Source: an uncultured Clostridia bacterium (GTDB taxonomy: Bacteria; Bacillota; Clostridia; Lachnospirales; Cellulosilyticaceae). From it: a stretch of DNA of 64,000 nucleotides. The translations under genes were made by a program, and so were the position numbers. Positions within the stretch are counted from its first letter, which is position 1, and every line of letters begins with the position of its first letter. Of this stretch, positions 34,451-45,927 are shown one piece after another. The notes beneath the pieces were generated by a model. It was not told the DNA's origin, made no database searches, and saw only the letters and a list, made by a program, of their open reading frames with translations. The stretch covers positions 53,689 through 117,688 of the forward strand of contig CALJNR010000028.1 in NCBI GenBank assembly GCA_937981575.1, given 5' to 3'.

Positions 34451-35644
34451 ATGAAAAGTTTACATCGACTTTATTTAAATTTTAAAGCTTCTATGGCGGA
34501 TTGTATTATAAAGCAAATTATTATTTATCTTTTTATTGCAATTTCCCTGTTTAATACCTTTTATCAAATGAATCAAAGATATACTTATTCTAATGCACAG
34601 ATGTTTCTAAACAAAACACTGCCTGACTTTAGCGGAGAACTAGATGATACATTGTTTTTAAAAACTTTTTTCTATAATTGCACGAACATTATGCTAGGGG
34701 AGCCTGTTACATTTCTTACCCAGTCGATTCCGTATCTAAGGAGAAACGGAAATCTTGAGGGGGTTCCCAGCTATGATGTTCCAGGATATTTTGATGTGAG
34801 ACAAAATGATGAATCTTTTATTTATATAGAGGAAAATGATTATGCGCCTAAACTGCCAAGTCTGAAGCAGGTCAGCTTATCTAAAGAAAATTATAAAAAT
34901 CCTTATTATGTTCTTAAATACTTTATAACAGGAGATTCTACGCTTAAGATAGACAGCAGCTTTTTAAAGCAGTGGGATTTTTACAGCCTGATGAATAAGC
35001 CTTTACGCATTAATAGTGTTGATCACGGTCCTAAAATCTTAATTTTTCATACTCACGCGAGAGAAAAATATAAAGATGGTACAACCGTAGTTGATGTTGG
35101 AAAAAAACTTAAGAAGATATTTGAAGAAGACTACGGTTTGTCAACACTCCATGTTGTAAAAGAATTTTATGCTGATGATACGGCAAATGTAACAGGTGCC
35201 TATGAAATCATGGAAAAAAGTATTATAAAAATATTGAAAGATCATCCTTCCATTGAAATAGTACTTGATATACATCGAGACGGTGTCGCAGAAAATGTCC
35301 ATCTTATGACCAATATTAACAATAAAGATACCGCTAAAATTATGTTTGTAAATGGCCTTTGTATGAATAGAGATTTAAATGGTGAAATCGTACAAAAAAA
35401 GGAGCTGGTTAATCCCTATATTAATGATAACCTGGCCTTTTCTATGCAGGCCCAAGAAATGGGCTATAAGTATTATCCCAATTTGATGAAAAAGGTATAT
35501 TTGAAAGAATACCGCTATAGCTTACATATGAAACCTTTATCGCTGCTTGTCGAAATAGGTGCGCAGACTAATACAGGAGAAGAAGCACTGAATGCAGCAG
35601 ATCCACTTGCTAATATTATTGCAAAAGTCATTGAAAAAGATTGA
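34451..35644 (+). CDS. spoIIP: Stage II sporulation protein P
   Basis: SpoIIP is the amidase and endopeptidase of the DMP complex that dissolves septal peptidoglycan for engulfment. An N-terminal membrane helix (about 18-40) anchors a long extracytoplasmic region. The amidase motifs LIFHTHAREKY and IVLDIHRDGV are present, as is the C-terminal LVEIGAQTNTGEEALNA segment with its catalytic Glu. The length of 397 aa is normal. A GGGGGA ribosome site precedes the ATG. Confidence 0.95.
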   Translation: MKSLHRLYLNFKASMADCIIKQIIIYLFIAISLFNTFYQMNQRYTYSNAQMFLNKTLPDFSGELDDTLFLKTFFYNCTNIMLGEPVTFLTQSIPYLRRNGNLEGVPSYDVPGYFDVRQNDESFIYIEENDYAPKLPSLKQVSLSKENYKNPYYVLKYFITGDSTLKIDSSFLKQWDFYSLMNKPLRINSVDHGPKILIFHTHAREKYKDGTTVVDVGKKLKKIFEEDYGLSTLHVVKEFYADDTANVTGAYEIMEKSIIKILKDHPSIEIVLDIHRDGVAENVHLMTNINNKDTAKIMFVNGLCMNRDLNGEIVQKKELVNPYINDNLAFSMQAQEMGYKYYPNLMKKVYLKEYRYSLHMKPLSLLVEIGAQTNTGEEALNAADPLANIIAKVIEKD

Positions 35645-35786
35645 TAGCAAAATAAACCCTATGCTATAATACAATTTATGATAAGATAATATAGAATTCA
35701 CATCATGTACCATCGTTAATAAATTAAATGTAAAGATGAGAAATCTATATGCATACCAATACACAAAAGAAATGAGGAGGGGCAGC

Positions 35787-37598
35787 ATGTCTCTTTCAAT
35801 ACAACAAAAAATAAGAAATTTTTGCATTATTGCACATATTGATCATGGCAAGAGTACGCTTGCAGATCGTATTATCCAAATGACAGGTACACTTACTGCA
35901 AGAGAAATGCAGGAACAGGTACTTGACAATATGGACCTTGAACGTGAAAGAGGAATTACTATCAAGTCCCAAGCCGTAAGGCTTGTTTATCACGCACAAG
36001 ATGGTGAAGAGTATATTTTTAATTTAATTGATACACCCGGACATGTGGACTTTAACTACGAAGTATCCAGAAGTCTTGCGGCCTGTGAAGGAGCTATTTT
36101 AGTTGTTGATGCAGCCCAGGGCATAGAAGCACAAACACTGGCTAATGTTTATTTGGCGCTTGAGCATAATCTTGAGATTCTGCCTGTAATCAATAAAATT
36201 GACCTGCCCAGTGCAAACCCGGAGGCAGTTAAAGCACAAGTCGAAGATGTTATCGGACTTGATGCAAGCAGTGCGCCTCTTATATCAGCTAAAACAGGCC
36301 TTAACGTTGAAGATGTTCTCGAGCAGATTGTAAAAATTGTTCCTCACCCATCTGGGGATGCCGCATCACCTTTAAAAGCACTGATTTTCGACTCGCTGTA
36401 TGATCCTTATAAAGGCGTTATTGTTTTTTGCCGCGTTAAGGAAGGAACAGTAAAAAAAGGCATGAAGATCCGCATGATGGCGACTAAGGCTGAATTTGAA
36501 GTAGTAGAGGTAGGAACATTTGGGGCGGGTCAATTTTGGCCTACGAATGTGTTAGGGCCTGGAGAAGTTGGATACCTTACAGCAAGTATTAAAAATGTAA
36601 AAGATACTAGTGTTGGGGATACTGTAACAGATGCAGCAAACCCTGCCAGTGGACCGCTTCCAGGTTACAAAAAAGCAAACCCTATGGTTTACTGCGGTTT
36701 ATATCCTGCTGACGGCTCAAAATACGGAGACCTAAGAGACAGCCTTGAGAAATTACAGCTTAATGATGCAGCTTTAGTATTTGAACCTGAAACATCCATT
36801 GCTCTTGGATTTGGATTCCGATGCGGCTTTTTAGGGCTGCTGCACATGGAAATTATTCAAGAAAGACTTGAGAGAGAATACAACCTTGATCTTGTTACAA
36901 CAGCGCCTAACGTTATTTACAAGGTTCACCAGACAAACGGTGAAGAGATACAACTTTCTAATCCTGCAAACCTTCCGGATCCATCACAAATTAAGTATAT
37001 GGAAGAGCCTATGGTGAAGGCTCAAATTATTGTGCCCTCAGAATATGTAGGGGCTGTTATGGACTTGTGTCAAGACCGAAGAGGGGTTTATCTGGGCATG
37101 GAGTATTTAGAAGCTACGCGAACTGTATTAACGTACAATCTGCCGCTTAATGAGATTATTTACGACTTTTTTGATGCACTCAAGTCTAGGACAAGAGGGT
37201 ATGCCTCCTTTGATTATGAACTGACTGGTTATGCACAGTCAAAGCTTGTTAAATTAGATATTTTAGTTAATAAAGAAATCGTGGATGCTCTTTCACTGAT
37301 TGTACATGAAGAAAAATCAGTAGAGAAAGGCCGTAAAATAACTGAAAAACTAAAAAAAGAAATTCCAAGGCATTTATTTGAGATTCCTATTCAAGCTGCT
37401 ATCGGCAATAAAGTAGTTGCAAGAGAGACGATTAGTGCAATGCGTAAAGATGTTCTTGCAAAATGCTATGGAGGAGATATTTCGCGTAAAAGAAAACTTT
37501 TAGAAAAGCAAAAAGAAGGTAAAAAACGTATGCGTCAAGTAGGAAATGTAGAAGTGCCTCAAGAAGCATTTATGAGTGTACTTAAACTTGATGAATAG
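35787..37598 (+). CDS. lepA: Elongation factor 4, LepA
   Basis: LepA is a translational GTPase that back-translocates or helps 30S biogenesis. The ATG at [13 protein letters not shown] was chosen because GAGGAGGGG precedes it and the 603-aa product has family length; an in-frame ATG at 35736 has no ribosome site. Motifs are [25 protein letters not shown] and NKIDLP, and the C-terminal domain with [16 protein letters not shown] is diagnostic. Confidence 0.97.
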   Translation: MSLSIQQKIRNFCIIAHIDHGKSTLADRIIQMTGTLTAREMQEQVLDNMDLERERGITIKSQAVRLVYHAQDGEEYIFNLIDTPGHVDFNYEVSRSLAACEGAILVVDAAQGIEAQTLANVYLALEHNLEILPVINKIDLPSANPEAVKAQVEDVIGLDASSAPLISAKTGLNVEDVLEQIVKIVPHPSGDAASPLKALIFDSLYDPYKGVIVFCRVKEGTVKKGMKIRMMATKAEFEVVEVGTFGAGQFWPTNVLGPGEVGYLTASIKNVKDTSVGDTVTDAANPASGPLPGYKKANPMVYCGLYPADGSKYGDLRDSLEKLQLNDAALVFEPETSIALGFGFRCGFLGLLHMEIIQERLEREYNLDLVTTAPNVIYKVHQTNGEEIQLSNPANLPDPSQIKYMEEPMVKAQIIVPSEYVGAVMDLCQDRRGVYLGMEYLEATRTVLTYNLPLNEIIYDFFDALKSRTRGYASFDYELTGYAQSKLVKLDILVNKEIVDALSLIVHEEKSVEKGRKITEKLKKEIPRHLFEIPIQAAIGNKVVARETISAMRKDVLAKCYGGDISRKRKLLEKQKEGKKRMRQVGNVEVPQEAFMSVLKLDE

Positions 37599-37608
37599 AG
37601 GGATTATA

Positions 37609-38739
37609 ATGAAGATAGGATTATATATTCACATACCATTCTGCGTTTCAAAATGCTATTATTGTGATTTTTTATCCTTTGCAAGACCTGAGATGCAAGA
37701 GGCGTATACATCAGCACTTATTAATGAAATAAAGAACTATGCTGCGCTTCTTGGGAAACATTATACGGTACAATCCTTATTTATTGGTGGAGGCACGCCG
37801 ACAGTGCTTCCACCCGTTTTATTGGACAAAATCTGTATGGCACTCATTCAGCACTTTCAAATCGCTCCTGATGCCGAGTGGACAATTGAAGCTAACCCAG
37901 GTACTGTTACGAATGACCATGTTCGAATCATTAATACTTATCCCATAAGCCGTATAAGCCTCGGGCTTCAGTCTACCCATAACAGTCTTTTGAAAAGCAT
38001 CGGACGCTGTCATACATTTGAAGATTGGCATAGAAGTTATTCACTTATAAAAACAAACACTTCCTGTGATTTGAATGCGGATATTATGTTCGCTCTTCCT
38101 TCTCAAACCTATGAAGCGTTTCAAGATACGCTTAAAATACTTACGACCTATCCGCTTGAGCATCTTTCTCTTTATTCACTTATTATTGAAGAAGGGACCA
38201 AGTTTGGAAGGCTTTATGATGTTGGGGAACTAATCGGCTGTGATGAGCATCAGGATCGCCAAATGTATCATCATGCTAAAGCTTATTTAAAGGATAAAGG
38301 CTACCAGCAATATGAAATATCTAATTGGGCAAAGACAGGAAAAGCGTGCAGGCATAACATTCTCTATTGGAAACGCGAACCGTATATCGGCTTAGGACTT
38401 GGAGCACACTCGTTTTTTGAAGATACCAGATACCATAATGAGGAGCAGATTGAAAAATACATTCAGGCAGATGGCTGTTTAAAAGTATTACAGATTGATC
38501 ATGAAATCATTACAAAGGCAATGGCTATGCAGGAATTTATGTTTTTAGGACTGCGTATGACACAAGGCATCAGTATAGATGCTTTTAGCAGACAGTTCGG
38601 AGTGGACTTATTTGATATTTACGAAAATCCATTAAATAAGTGGATAAAACATCATGTCCTTGTAAAAAATAATGACAGTTTGAGACTTTCAGATTACGGT
38701 ATGGATGTATGCAATGAGGTTTTTAGTTCCTTTTTATAA
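37609..38739 (+). CDS. hemW: Radical SAM heme chaperone HemW
   Basis: HemW is a HemN-like radical SAM protein that binds heme for delivery rather than oxidising coproporphyrinogen. The N terminus GLYIHIPFCVSKCYYCDF holds the CxxxCxxC cluster motif and is followed by SLFIGGGTPT. The start follows a GAGGG site; an in-frame ATG at 37576 lies within lepA. The 376-aa length is normal. The order lepA-hemW-hrcA is conserved in Firmicutes. Confidence 0.93.
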   Translation: MKIGLYIHIPFCVSKCYYCDFLSFARPEMQEAYTSALINEIKNYAALLGKHYTVQSLFIGGGTPTVLPPVLLDKICMALIQHFQIAPDAEWTIEANPGTVTNDHVRIINTYPISRISLGLQSTHNSLLKSIGRCHTFEDWHRSYSLIKTNTSCDLNADIMFALPSQTYEAFQDTLKILTTYPLEHLSLYSLIIEEGTKFGRLYDVGELIGCDEHQDRQMYHHAKAYLKDKGYQQYEISNWAKTGKACRHNILYWKREPYIGLGLGAHSFFEDTRYHNEEQIEKYIQADGCLKVLQIDHEIITKAMAMQEFMFLGLRMTQGISIDAFSRQFGVDLFDIYENPLNKWIKHHVLVKNNDSLRLSDYGMDVCNEVFSSFL

Positions 38740-38763
38740 TTGCAAAAATTATTTATTATTATA

Positions 38764-38792
38764 TTGACATATTAAAAAAATAATGATATCTT
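38764..38792 (+). promoter_or_regulatory. Predicted sigma-A promoter of the hrcA-grpE-dnaK operon
   Basis: TTGACA (38764-38769), a 17-base spacer and TATCTT (38787-38792) with an extended -10 TGA. The predicted start site lies just before the CIRCE operator. Confidence 0.8.
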
Positions 38793-38802
38793 TATTTTGT
38801 AG

Positions 38803-38829
38803 TTAGCACTCATGAGCGATGAGTGCTAA
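38803..38829 (+). promoter_or_regulatory. CIRCE operator, HrcA binding site
   Basis: A perfect TTAGCACTC-N9-GAGTGCTAA inverted repeat, the canonical CIRCE. It lies directly downstream of the promoter in the hrcA leader, so HrcA should repress its own operon. Confidence 0.98.
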
Positions 38830-38851
38830 CAAAATAGAAGGAAGTGATGTT

Positions 38852-39889
38852 ATGGACATGAATGAAAGAAAAGTTAAAATACTTGAAGCTATCATTCGTG
38901 ATTATATACAAACGGGTGATCCAGTCGGTTCAAGAACGATTTCTAAAAAGTATGGTTTAGGAATTAGCTCTGCTACTATTCGAAATGAAATGGCAGATCT
39001 CGAAGAATTAGGGTTTATCATGCAGCCCCACACTTCCGCAGGCAGAATACCTTCAGATAAGGGGTATAGATTGTATGTAGATAATCTAATGGAACGCAGG
39101 AATATTCATCCTGATATGGAACGTATTATAGCTGAGATGATTAAACAAAAAATAAGCCGAATAGATATGCTGGTCGAAGAGACTGCACGGCTTATTTCAA
39201 TGCTCACTAATTATGCAACTATTGCATCATCTATGCCTATTACGCAGGTAAAGATTAAGCATCTGCAGCTTGTTCCAATCGATGAAAAGAGCGTTGCATG
39301 TGTTATTGTAACAGATACAAATATTGTTAAAAATCATGTGATTCGAACACCTAAAGAACTGGATTTCAATTTGTGTATGATTTTAACTAATATTTTAAAT
39401 GAGTCTTTAAAGGGAACAACGCTTAACGAGATTAGTCTTGATAAAATCAGATTATCTATTGAAGAGAAAATGAAAGAATATAGCGATATCGCATCCAGTG
39501 TTTTAGATGCTATTGATGATACCTTAAGAACTGAAGATGTTCCTGATATATTTGTTCGAGGAGCCAATAATATTTTGGATTTTGAAGCATTCAGCAATAA
39601 AGAAAAGACCAGGGAAATTTTGCAGCTCTTTGAGGAGAAGCTGCATCTTGTTAAGCTTTTAGATCATGATCCAAAACACCGAACGACAATTCGAATAGGG
39701 GCTGAAAATATCTTTAGTCCTATGAAAGACTGCAGTATTATTACAACAAGCTATACAATAGGAGACTATACCCTTGGCAATATAGGCATTATTGGCCCGA
39801 CGCGGATGGATTATGGTCAAGTTGTATCAGTTCTGGAGTATGTTACAACACATATTACAAATATGCTTAATGAATATAATGATTCATAA
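38852..39889 (+). CDS. hrcA: Heat-inducible transcription repressor HrcA
   Basis: HrcA binds CIRCE and is kept active by GroEL. The N-terminal winged helix (ILEAIIRDYIQTGDPVGSRT, SSATIRNEMADLEELGFI) is followed by the GAF-like domain. The start was placed at the ATG of MDMNERK with GAAGGAAGTGA upstream; a longer in-frame ATG at 38819 lies inside the CIRCE repeat and lacks a ribosome site. The 345-aa length is normal. Confidence 0.96.
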   Translation: MDMNERKVKILEAIIRDYIQTGDPVGSRTISKKYGLGISSATIRNEMADLEELGFIMQPHTSAGRIPSDKGYRLYVDNLMERRNIHPDMERIIAEMIKQKISRIDMLVEETARLISMLTNYATIASSMPITQVKIKHLQLVPIDEKSVACVIVTDTNIVKNHVIRTPKELDFNLCMILTNILNESLKGTTLNEISLDKIRLSIEEKMKEYSDIASSVLDAIDDTLRTEDVPDIFVRGANNILDFEAFSNKEKTREILQLFEEKLHLVKLLDHDPKHRTTIRIGAENIFSPMKDCSIITTSYTIGDYTLGNIGIIGPTRMDYGQVVSVLEYVTTHITNMLNEYNDS

Positions 39890-39907
39890 TGCAGAAAGGG
39901 TGAAAAC

Positions 39908-40498
39908 ATGGAAGAAAACAAAACAGTTCTTGATGCTGATAATGAAGCAGCTGGTGAGGGCAGTCTATCTGATGTGCAGGAAGAAACTACATTAGAAGAT
40001 GAAGCAGAAGCTGCAAAAGAGAAGGGGTATGAAGGAACAAATGAAGCAGGTGATGAAAGCCTGAAAGGGGAGCACACAGAAGACAAAGCAAGTGAATATT
40101 TAGATAGGCTGCAGAGGCTGATGGCTGAATTCGATAACTTTAGAAAGCGCAGCCAAAAAGAGAAATCAGATGCTTATGATTATGCCGTTGCTAACACACT
40201 TACTGAACTGCTTCCTGTTATAGACAATTTTGAACGTGCGCTCAAAGTAGAGACGCAGGATAAAGCTTTCTATGATGGTGTAACAATGATTTACAAACAG
40301 TTTTTAGGCATTTTAGAGAATATGAATGTAACTGCAATTGAGGCAAAAGACCAAGTGTTTGATCCAAATCTTCATAATGCTATTTTGCATATTGAAGATG
40401 AAAACTATGGAGAAAATGTAGTGGTCGAAGAACTTCAAAAAGGTTATTTATATAAAGAAAAAGTTATTAGACATAGTATGGTTAAAGTAGCTAATTAA
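39908..40498 (+). CDS. grpE: Nucleotide exchange factor GrpE
   Basis: GrpE releases ADP from DnaK. A long acidic low-complexity N terminus (about 1-60) precedes the dimerisation helix and the core with LQRLMAEFDNFRKRSQKEK, LLPVIDNFERAL and the C-terminal QKGYLYKEKVIRHSMVKVA. The length of 196 aa is normal. It lies in the CIRCE-controlled operon. Confidence 0.96.
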   Translation: MEENKTVLDADNEAAGEGSLSDVQEETTLEDEAEAAKEKGYEGTNEAGDESLKGEHTEDKASEYLDRLQRLMAEFDNFRKRSQKEKSDAYDYAVANTLTELLPVIDNFERALKVETQDKAFYDGVTMIYKQFLGILENMNVTAIEAKDQVFDPNLHNAILHIEDENYGENVVVEELQKGYLYKEKVIRHSMVKVAN

Positions 40499-40505
40499 TC
40501 GTTAG

Positions 40506-42356
<1,851 letters not shown>

Positions 42357-42367
42357 TAATGCAGCAA

Positions 42368-42396
42368 ACGGTCAAAGAGCATAACTCTTTGGCTGT
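42368..42396 (+). terminator. Hairpin between dnaK and dnaJ, possible partial terminator
   Basis: A 12-bp stem with two G-U pairs (42368-42379 with 42385-42396) and a CATAA loop lies 12 bases after dnaK. The following tract is T-rich but interrupted, so it may act as a weak terminator, a processing site or a 3' stabiliser. Confidence 0.45.
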
Positions 42397-42410
42397 TTCT
42401 GTGTTAATCT

Positions 42411-42439
42411 TTGAAAAATTCCCTAAGATGTAGTAAGAT
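42411..42439 (+). promoter_or_regulatory. Predicted sigma-A promoter of dnaJ
   Basis: TTGAAA (42411-42416), a 17-base spacer and TAAGAT (42434-42439), about 45 bases before the dnaJ start. No CIRCE is present here. Confidence 0.6.
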
Positions 42440-42483
42440 ATATAAATGAGATTTCGAAAAATGCGATATGGGCGGTGAAATGC

Positions 42484-43611
42484 GTGGAAAAAAGAGATTA
42501 TTATGAAGTTCTTGAAATATCCAAAGGAGCTCAGGATGCTGATATCAAAAAAGCCTATAGAAAACTTGCAAAAAAGTATCACCCTGATGCCAATCCTGAT
42601 AATAAAGCAGCTGAAGCTAAGTTTAAAGAAGTTACAGAAGCTTATGAGGTGCTTAGTGACGAGCAAAAACGTGCAGCTTACGATAGATATGGACATAGCG
42701 CTTTTGATCAAAGCGGCGGAGCAGGTGGTTTTGGAGGATTTGATGCTGACTTTGATATGAATGATATCTTTGGAAGTGTATTTGGAGATATATTTGGCGG
42801 AGGAGGGCGCAGAAGACAAAGTGGACCGCGGCCTGGAGCAGATATCCGTCAGACGATACAAGTTACTTTTGAAGAAGCGGCATTTGGGTGTGAAAAAGAC
42901 ATCGCTGTCAATGCCTCCGAAACCTGCGGTACGTGTCACGGTAACAAAGCTAAACCTGGAACCAGTCCAGTAAGCTGCAGTAAGTGCGGCGGTGCCGGTC
43001 AAATACGTGTAACCCAAAGAACAATTCTTGGTGCAATGCAAAGTGTACAGACATGTGATGCATGCCATGGCGAAGGAAAAATTGTAAAAGAACCCTGTTC
43101 AAATTGTCATGGCCAAGGCAAAATAAGAGTTCAAAAGAAAGTAACAGTAAGTATTCCTGCCGGAATCGACCATGGTCAGACCTTAAGAGTCTCGGGTAAA
43201 GGTGAAGTAGGGGACATTGGAGCACCTCCAGGAGATCTTCTCATAACAATATCCATTAAGCCTCATCAAGTTTTAGAAAGAAGAGGCAATGACGTTTACA
43301 TGAGAATGCCTGTAAGTTTTGCACAGGCAGCACTTGGAGCTGAACTTTCAATTCCTACATTAGATGGCAATGTAAAGTTTGCCATACAACCTGGAACACA
43401 GACTTCTACAACCTTCAGATTGCAGGGCAAAGGTATTCCAAGCATACGAAACAAAAAGTACCGCGGCGACCAGTATGTAGAGGTCTATATCGTAGTTCCT
43501 AAAAACCTTACTGAAAAACAAAAAAGTATCCTTAAGGAATTTGAAGCTGAGACAGGTGATCAGACAGAAGAGTCAAAAAAGGGATGGCAAAATTTGTTTA
43601 AGAAAAAATAA
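42484..43611 (+). CDS. dnaJ: Chaperone protein DnaJ (Hsp40)
   Basis: DnaJ delivers substrates to DnaK and stimulates its ATPase. The J domain ([14 protein letters not shown], with HPD in YHPDANPD) is followed by a Gly/Phe-rich linker, four zinc-binding CxxCxGxG-type repeats ([30 protein letters not shown]) and the C-terminal substrate domains. The start is a GTG giving MEKRDYYEV; a second in-frame GTG at 42475 would add three residues. GGGCGGTGA lies upstream. The 375-aa length is normal. Confidence 0.96.
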   Translation: MEKRDYYEVLEISKGAQDADIKKAYRKLAKKYHPDANPDNKAAEAKFKEVTEAYEVLSDEQKRAAYDRYGHSAFDQSGGAGGFGGFDADFDMNDIFGSVFGDIFGGGGRRRQSGPRPGADIRQTIQVTFEEAAFGCEKDIAVNASETCGTCHGNKAKPGTSPVSCSKCGGAGQIRVTQRTILGAMQSVQTCDACHGEGKIVKEPCSNCHGQGKIRVQKKVTVSIPAGIDHGQTLRVSGKGEVGDIGAPPGDLLITISIKPHQVLERRGNDVYMRMPVSFAQAALGAELSIPTLDGNVKFAIQPGTQTSTTFRLQGKGIPSIRNKKYRGDQYVEVYIVVPKNLTEKQKSILKEFEAETGDQTEESKKGWQNLFKKK

Positions 43612-43617
43612 CTGTTT

Positions 43618-43658
43618 AAAAACTTCCTTTTGAAGGCCTATTTAAAAGGAAGTTTTTT
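43618..43658 (+). terminator. Rho-independent terminator after dnaJ
   Basis: A 14-base stem (43618-43631 with 43644-43657) rich in A-T at the base, with a 12-base loop and a T-run. It begins 6 bases after the dnaJ stop. Confidence 0.85.
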
Positions 43659-43762
43659 ATAATATTATGCCTATTAACTGAGGATGCCTTGGACGTGAAA
43701 AGCTTGCTTAAATAAAATTGCTGTCATATAATTTAAATAACTTATACATTGGAGATGAATCT

Positions 43763-44734
43763 ATGAACTGGTTAGAAGTAACGATCTTTACTTCAAAAGA
43801 GGGGCTTGAGATTGTAACAGGTATTTTATTGCAACTGGGTGTAACAGGTTTTGTCATACAAGATCCAGATGATTTTGATGAATTTATGACTCAAAAGGGG
43901 ACCACCTGGGACTATATGGATGAAGATGTCGAGAAATTAAAAGATATTGATACGAACATTAAAATTTACTTGCCTGATAATATGCAGGGGAATGAAATAT
44001 TTATTGAATTAAAGAACGCTTTAAAAAGACTGAAAGCTGCTGATGAAGATGATGCCTATGGCCAACTGACAGTAAGCCTAGGCAATGTTAACGAAGAAGA
44101 CTGGGCCAATAATTGGAAGCAGTACTTCAAACCCTTTGCAGTCGGCGAAAAGTTTATCATTAAGCCATCATGGGAATACTATAATGAGCAGACTGACCGA
44201 ATGATTTTAGAAATAGATCCTAACTCAAGTTTTGGCACAGGACAGCATTATACAACACAGCTTTGTATTGAACAGCTGGAAAAACGAGTAACTGCGCAAA
44301 GTTCTGTGTTAGATATGGGATGTGGCAGCGGTATTCTTTCCATTGCAGCGGTATTACTTGGCGCCAAAAGCGTAATTGCTGTAGATATTGATCAAAATTC
44401 AACAGAGATTGCAAAGGAAAACTTTAATAAGAATGCTATAGAACCCAAGGTTTTTGATGTATATTGCGGAAATGTTATTGAAGATGATGAATTTGCAAAA
44501 AAACTTCAAGCTAATCAGTACGATCTTATAGTAGCTAATATTGTGGCAGATGTTATTTTACTGATGAAAGATATATTTGCAGGATTGCTAACATCTAATG
44601 GCGTGCTTATTGCTTCAGGAATTATTGGTGAAAGAGCAGATGAAGTTAAAGAAGCATTAATCACTAGTGGCTTTAGTGTAATAGAAGTTACTGAGAAAAA
44701 TGATTGGGTCGCAATTACTGCATATTTAAAATAG
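43763..44734 (+). CDS. prmA: Ribosomal protein L11 methyltransferase
   Basis: PrmA trimethylates ribosomal protein L11. The N-terminal substrate-recognition domain starts MNWLEVTIFT and includes NVNEEDWANNWKQYFKPF; the SAM-binding domain has LDMGCGSGILSIAAVLLGA and the NPPF-like VANIVADVI. The ATG was chosen after TGGAGATGA; an in-frame ATG at 43718 has no ribosome site. The length of 323 aa is normal. The order dnaJ-prmA-rsmE is conserved. Confidence 0.95.
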   Translation: MNWLEVTIFTSKEGLEIVTGILLQLGVTGFVIQDPDDFDEFMTQKGTTWDYMDEDVEKLKDIDTNIKIYLPDNMQGNEIFIELKNALKRLKAADEDDAYGQLTVSLGNVNEEDWANNWKQYFKPFAVGEKFIIKPSWEYYNEQTDRMILEIDPNSSFGTGQHYTTQLCIEQLEKRVTAQSSVLDMGCGSGILSIAAVLLGAKSVIAVDIDQNSTEIAKENFNKNAIEPKVFDVYCGNVIEDDEFAKKLQANQYDLIVANIVADVILLMKDIFAGLLTSNGVLIASGIIGERADEVKEALITSGFSVIEVTEKNDWVAITAYLK

Positions 44735-44756
44735 TTTAGTATGAAAAGGAAAAATT

Positions 44757-45497
44757 ATGGCAAAATTTTTTGTAAACAAACAGGCAATTTATGATGGGCA
44801 TATCCAGCTAACAGGCACAGATGTCAATCATATCAAAAATGTGCTCAGGTTAAGTGAAAACAAAGAAATTTTAATTAATGATAGACAAGGCAAGGATTAC
44901 AAGTGTATAATAAAAAAAATGGATACAGATGCCATATGTGCTGAAATTAAAGAAATTTTAATATGCGAGACAGAACCTTCAGTTGATACGATTCTTTTTC
45001 AATCCCTTATTAAAGGAGAGAAGATGGAGTTTGTCATACAAAAGAGTGTTGAGATCGGCGTTACCAAAATAGTACCCATATGTACCGAAAGGTGCGTTGT
45101 AAAAATTGAATCAGCCAAGAAAATTCAGTCCAAACTAGACAGATGGAATAAGATTTCTGAAAGTGCTGCAAAACAAAGTAAAAGAGGAATGGTTCCAGAA
45201 GTTCTTACTCCTATGTTATTTAAAGAAGCAATAGCCTATTCAAAAAACAATTGTGAGATTTCATGTATCCCATTTGAGAATGAACATACTCATCATATTA
45301 AAGCTTTCTTAAACACATCCCTTTATCAGTCTATAGGCATCTTTATCGGTCCAGAAGGCGGTTTTACAGAAGAAGAAATAGCATTTGCCAAAATGGAAGG
45401 GCTTGCGCCTATTACTCTCGGCAAAAGAATATTACGAAGCGAAACGGCAGGATTAGTTGTACTTGCTAATATTATGTACGAAATGGGTGGTATTTGA
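44757..45497 (+). CDS. rsmE: 16S rRNA m3U1498 methyltransferase RsmE
   Basis: RsmE is a SPOUT-class methyltransferase. The N-terminal PUA-like region (HIKNVLRLSENKEILI) leads to the knotted domain with IGIFIGPEGGFTEEEI and TLGKRILRSETAGLVVLANI, the SAM-binding trefoil. The length of 246 aa is normal. The stop overlaps the region of the next gene's start. Confidence 0.95.
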   Translation: MAKFFVNKQAIYDGHIQLTGTDVNHIKNVLRLSENKEILINDRQGKDYKCIIKKMDTDAICAEIKEILICETEPSVDTILFQSLIKGEKMEFVIQKSVEIGVTKIVPICTERCVVKIESAKKIQSKLDRWNKISESAAKQSKRGMVPEVLTPMLFKEAIAYSKNNCEISCIPFENEHTHHIKAFLNTSLYQSIGIFIGPEGGFTEEEIAFAKMEGLAPITLGKRILRSETAGLVVLANIMYEMGGI

Positions 45498-45499
45498 CA

Positions 45500-45868
45500 A
45501 TGAATGACGTAACTTTTCTAGTAGTGGATGATGCAATATTTATGAGAACCGTACTTAAGAAAATGCTTTCTGAAGCAGGATTTAAAGTAGTTGGTGAAGC
45601 AGGAAACGGCCTTCAAGCTATAGAAATGGCAGAACAGTTAAAGCCTGATATTGTTACACTAGATATCACAATGCCTGAAATGGATGGCATTGAGGCCATC
45701 GACAAAATACTACAAGTAAGCCCAGATACAAAAATAATTATGTGTTCAGCTATGGGACAGCATTCAAAAGTTGTTGAAGCAATTAAAAGAGGTGCCAGAG
45801 ACTTCATAGTGAAACCATTTGAAAAGACTCGTGTTTTGCAAGCTATTTACAATGTGATGAATAGATAA
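45500..45868 (+). CDS. Stand-alone CheY-like response regulator
   Basis: A single receiver domain of 122 aa with the acidic pair in VVDDAIFMR, phosphoacceptor D55 in VTLDITMPEMDG, Ser in MCSAMGQ and Lys in IVKPF. No output domain follows. The sequence is close to CheY of chemotaxis systems, but no che genes are nearby; it sits at the end of the prmA-rsmE operon. An alternative TTG start two codons upstream overlaps the rsmE stop. Confidence 0.9.
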   Translation: MNDVTFLVVDDAIFMRTVLKKMLSEAGFKVVGEAGNGLQAIEMAEQLKPDIVTLDITMPEMDGIEAIDKILQVSPDTKIIMCSAMGQHSKVVEAIKRGARDFIVKPFEKTRVLQAIYNVMNR

Positions 45869-45897
45869 AAAATGAGGGGATAATACCCTCATTTTTT
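45867..45897 (+). terminator. Rho-independent terminator after the CheY gene
   Basis: A perfect 12-bp stem AAAAAATGAGGG/CCCTCATTTTTT with a 7-base loop starts at the stop codon. Confidence 0.92.
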
Positions 45898-45927
45898 GTG
45901 TAAATGATAGATGAAAGAGGCATAGTG

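Noticed and set aside
38819..38851. Longer hrcA start inside the CIRCE repeat
   Set aside because: The operator is in the untranslated leader in other Firmicutes, and the ATG at 38852 has the GAAGGAAG site and the family N terminus.
42400..42483. Second CIRCE before dnaJ
   Set aside because: No TTAGCACTC-type inverted repeat is present in the dnaK-dnaJ gap.
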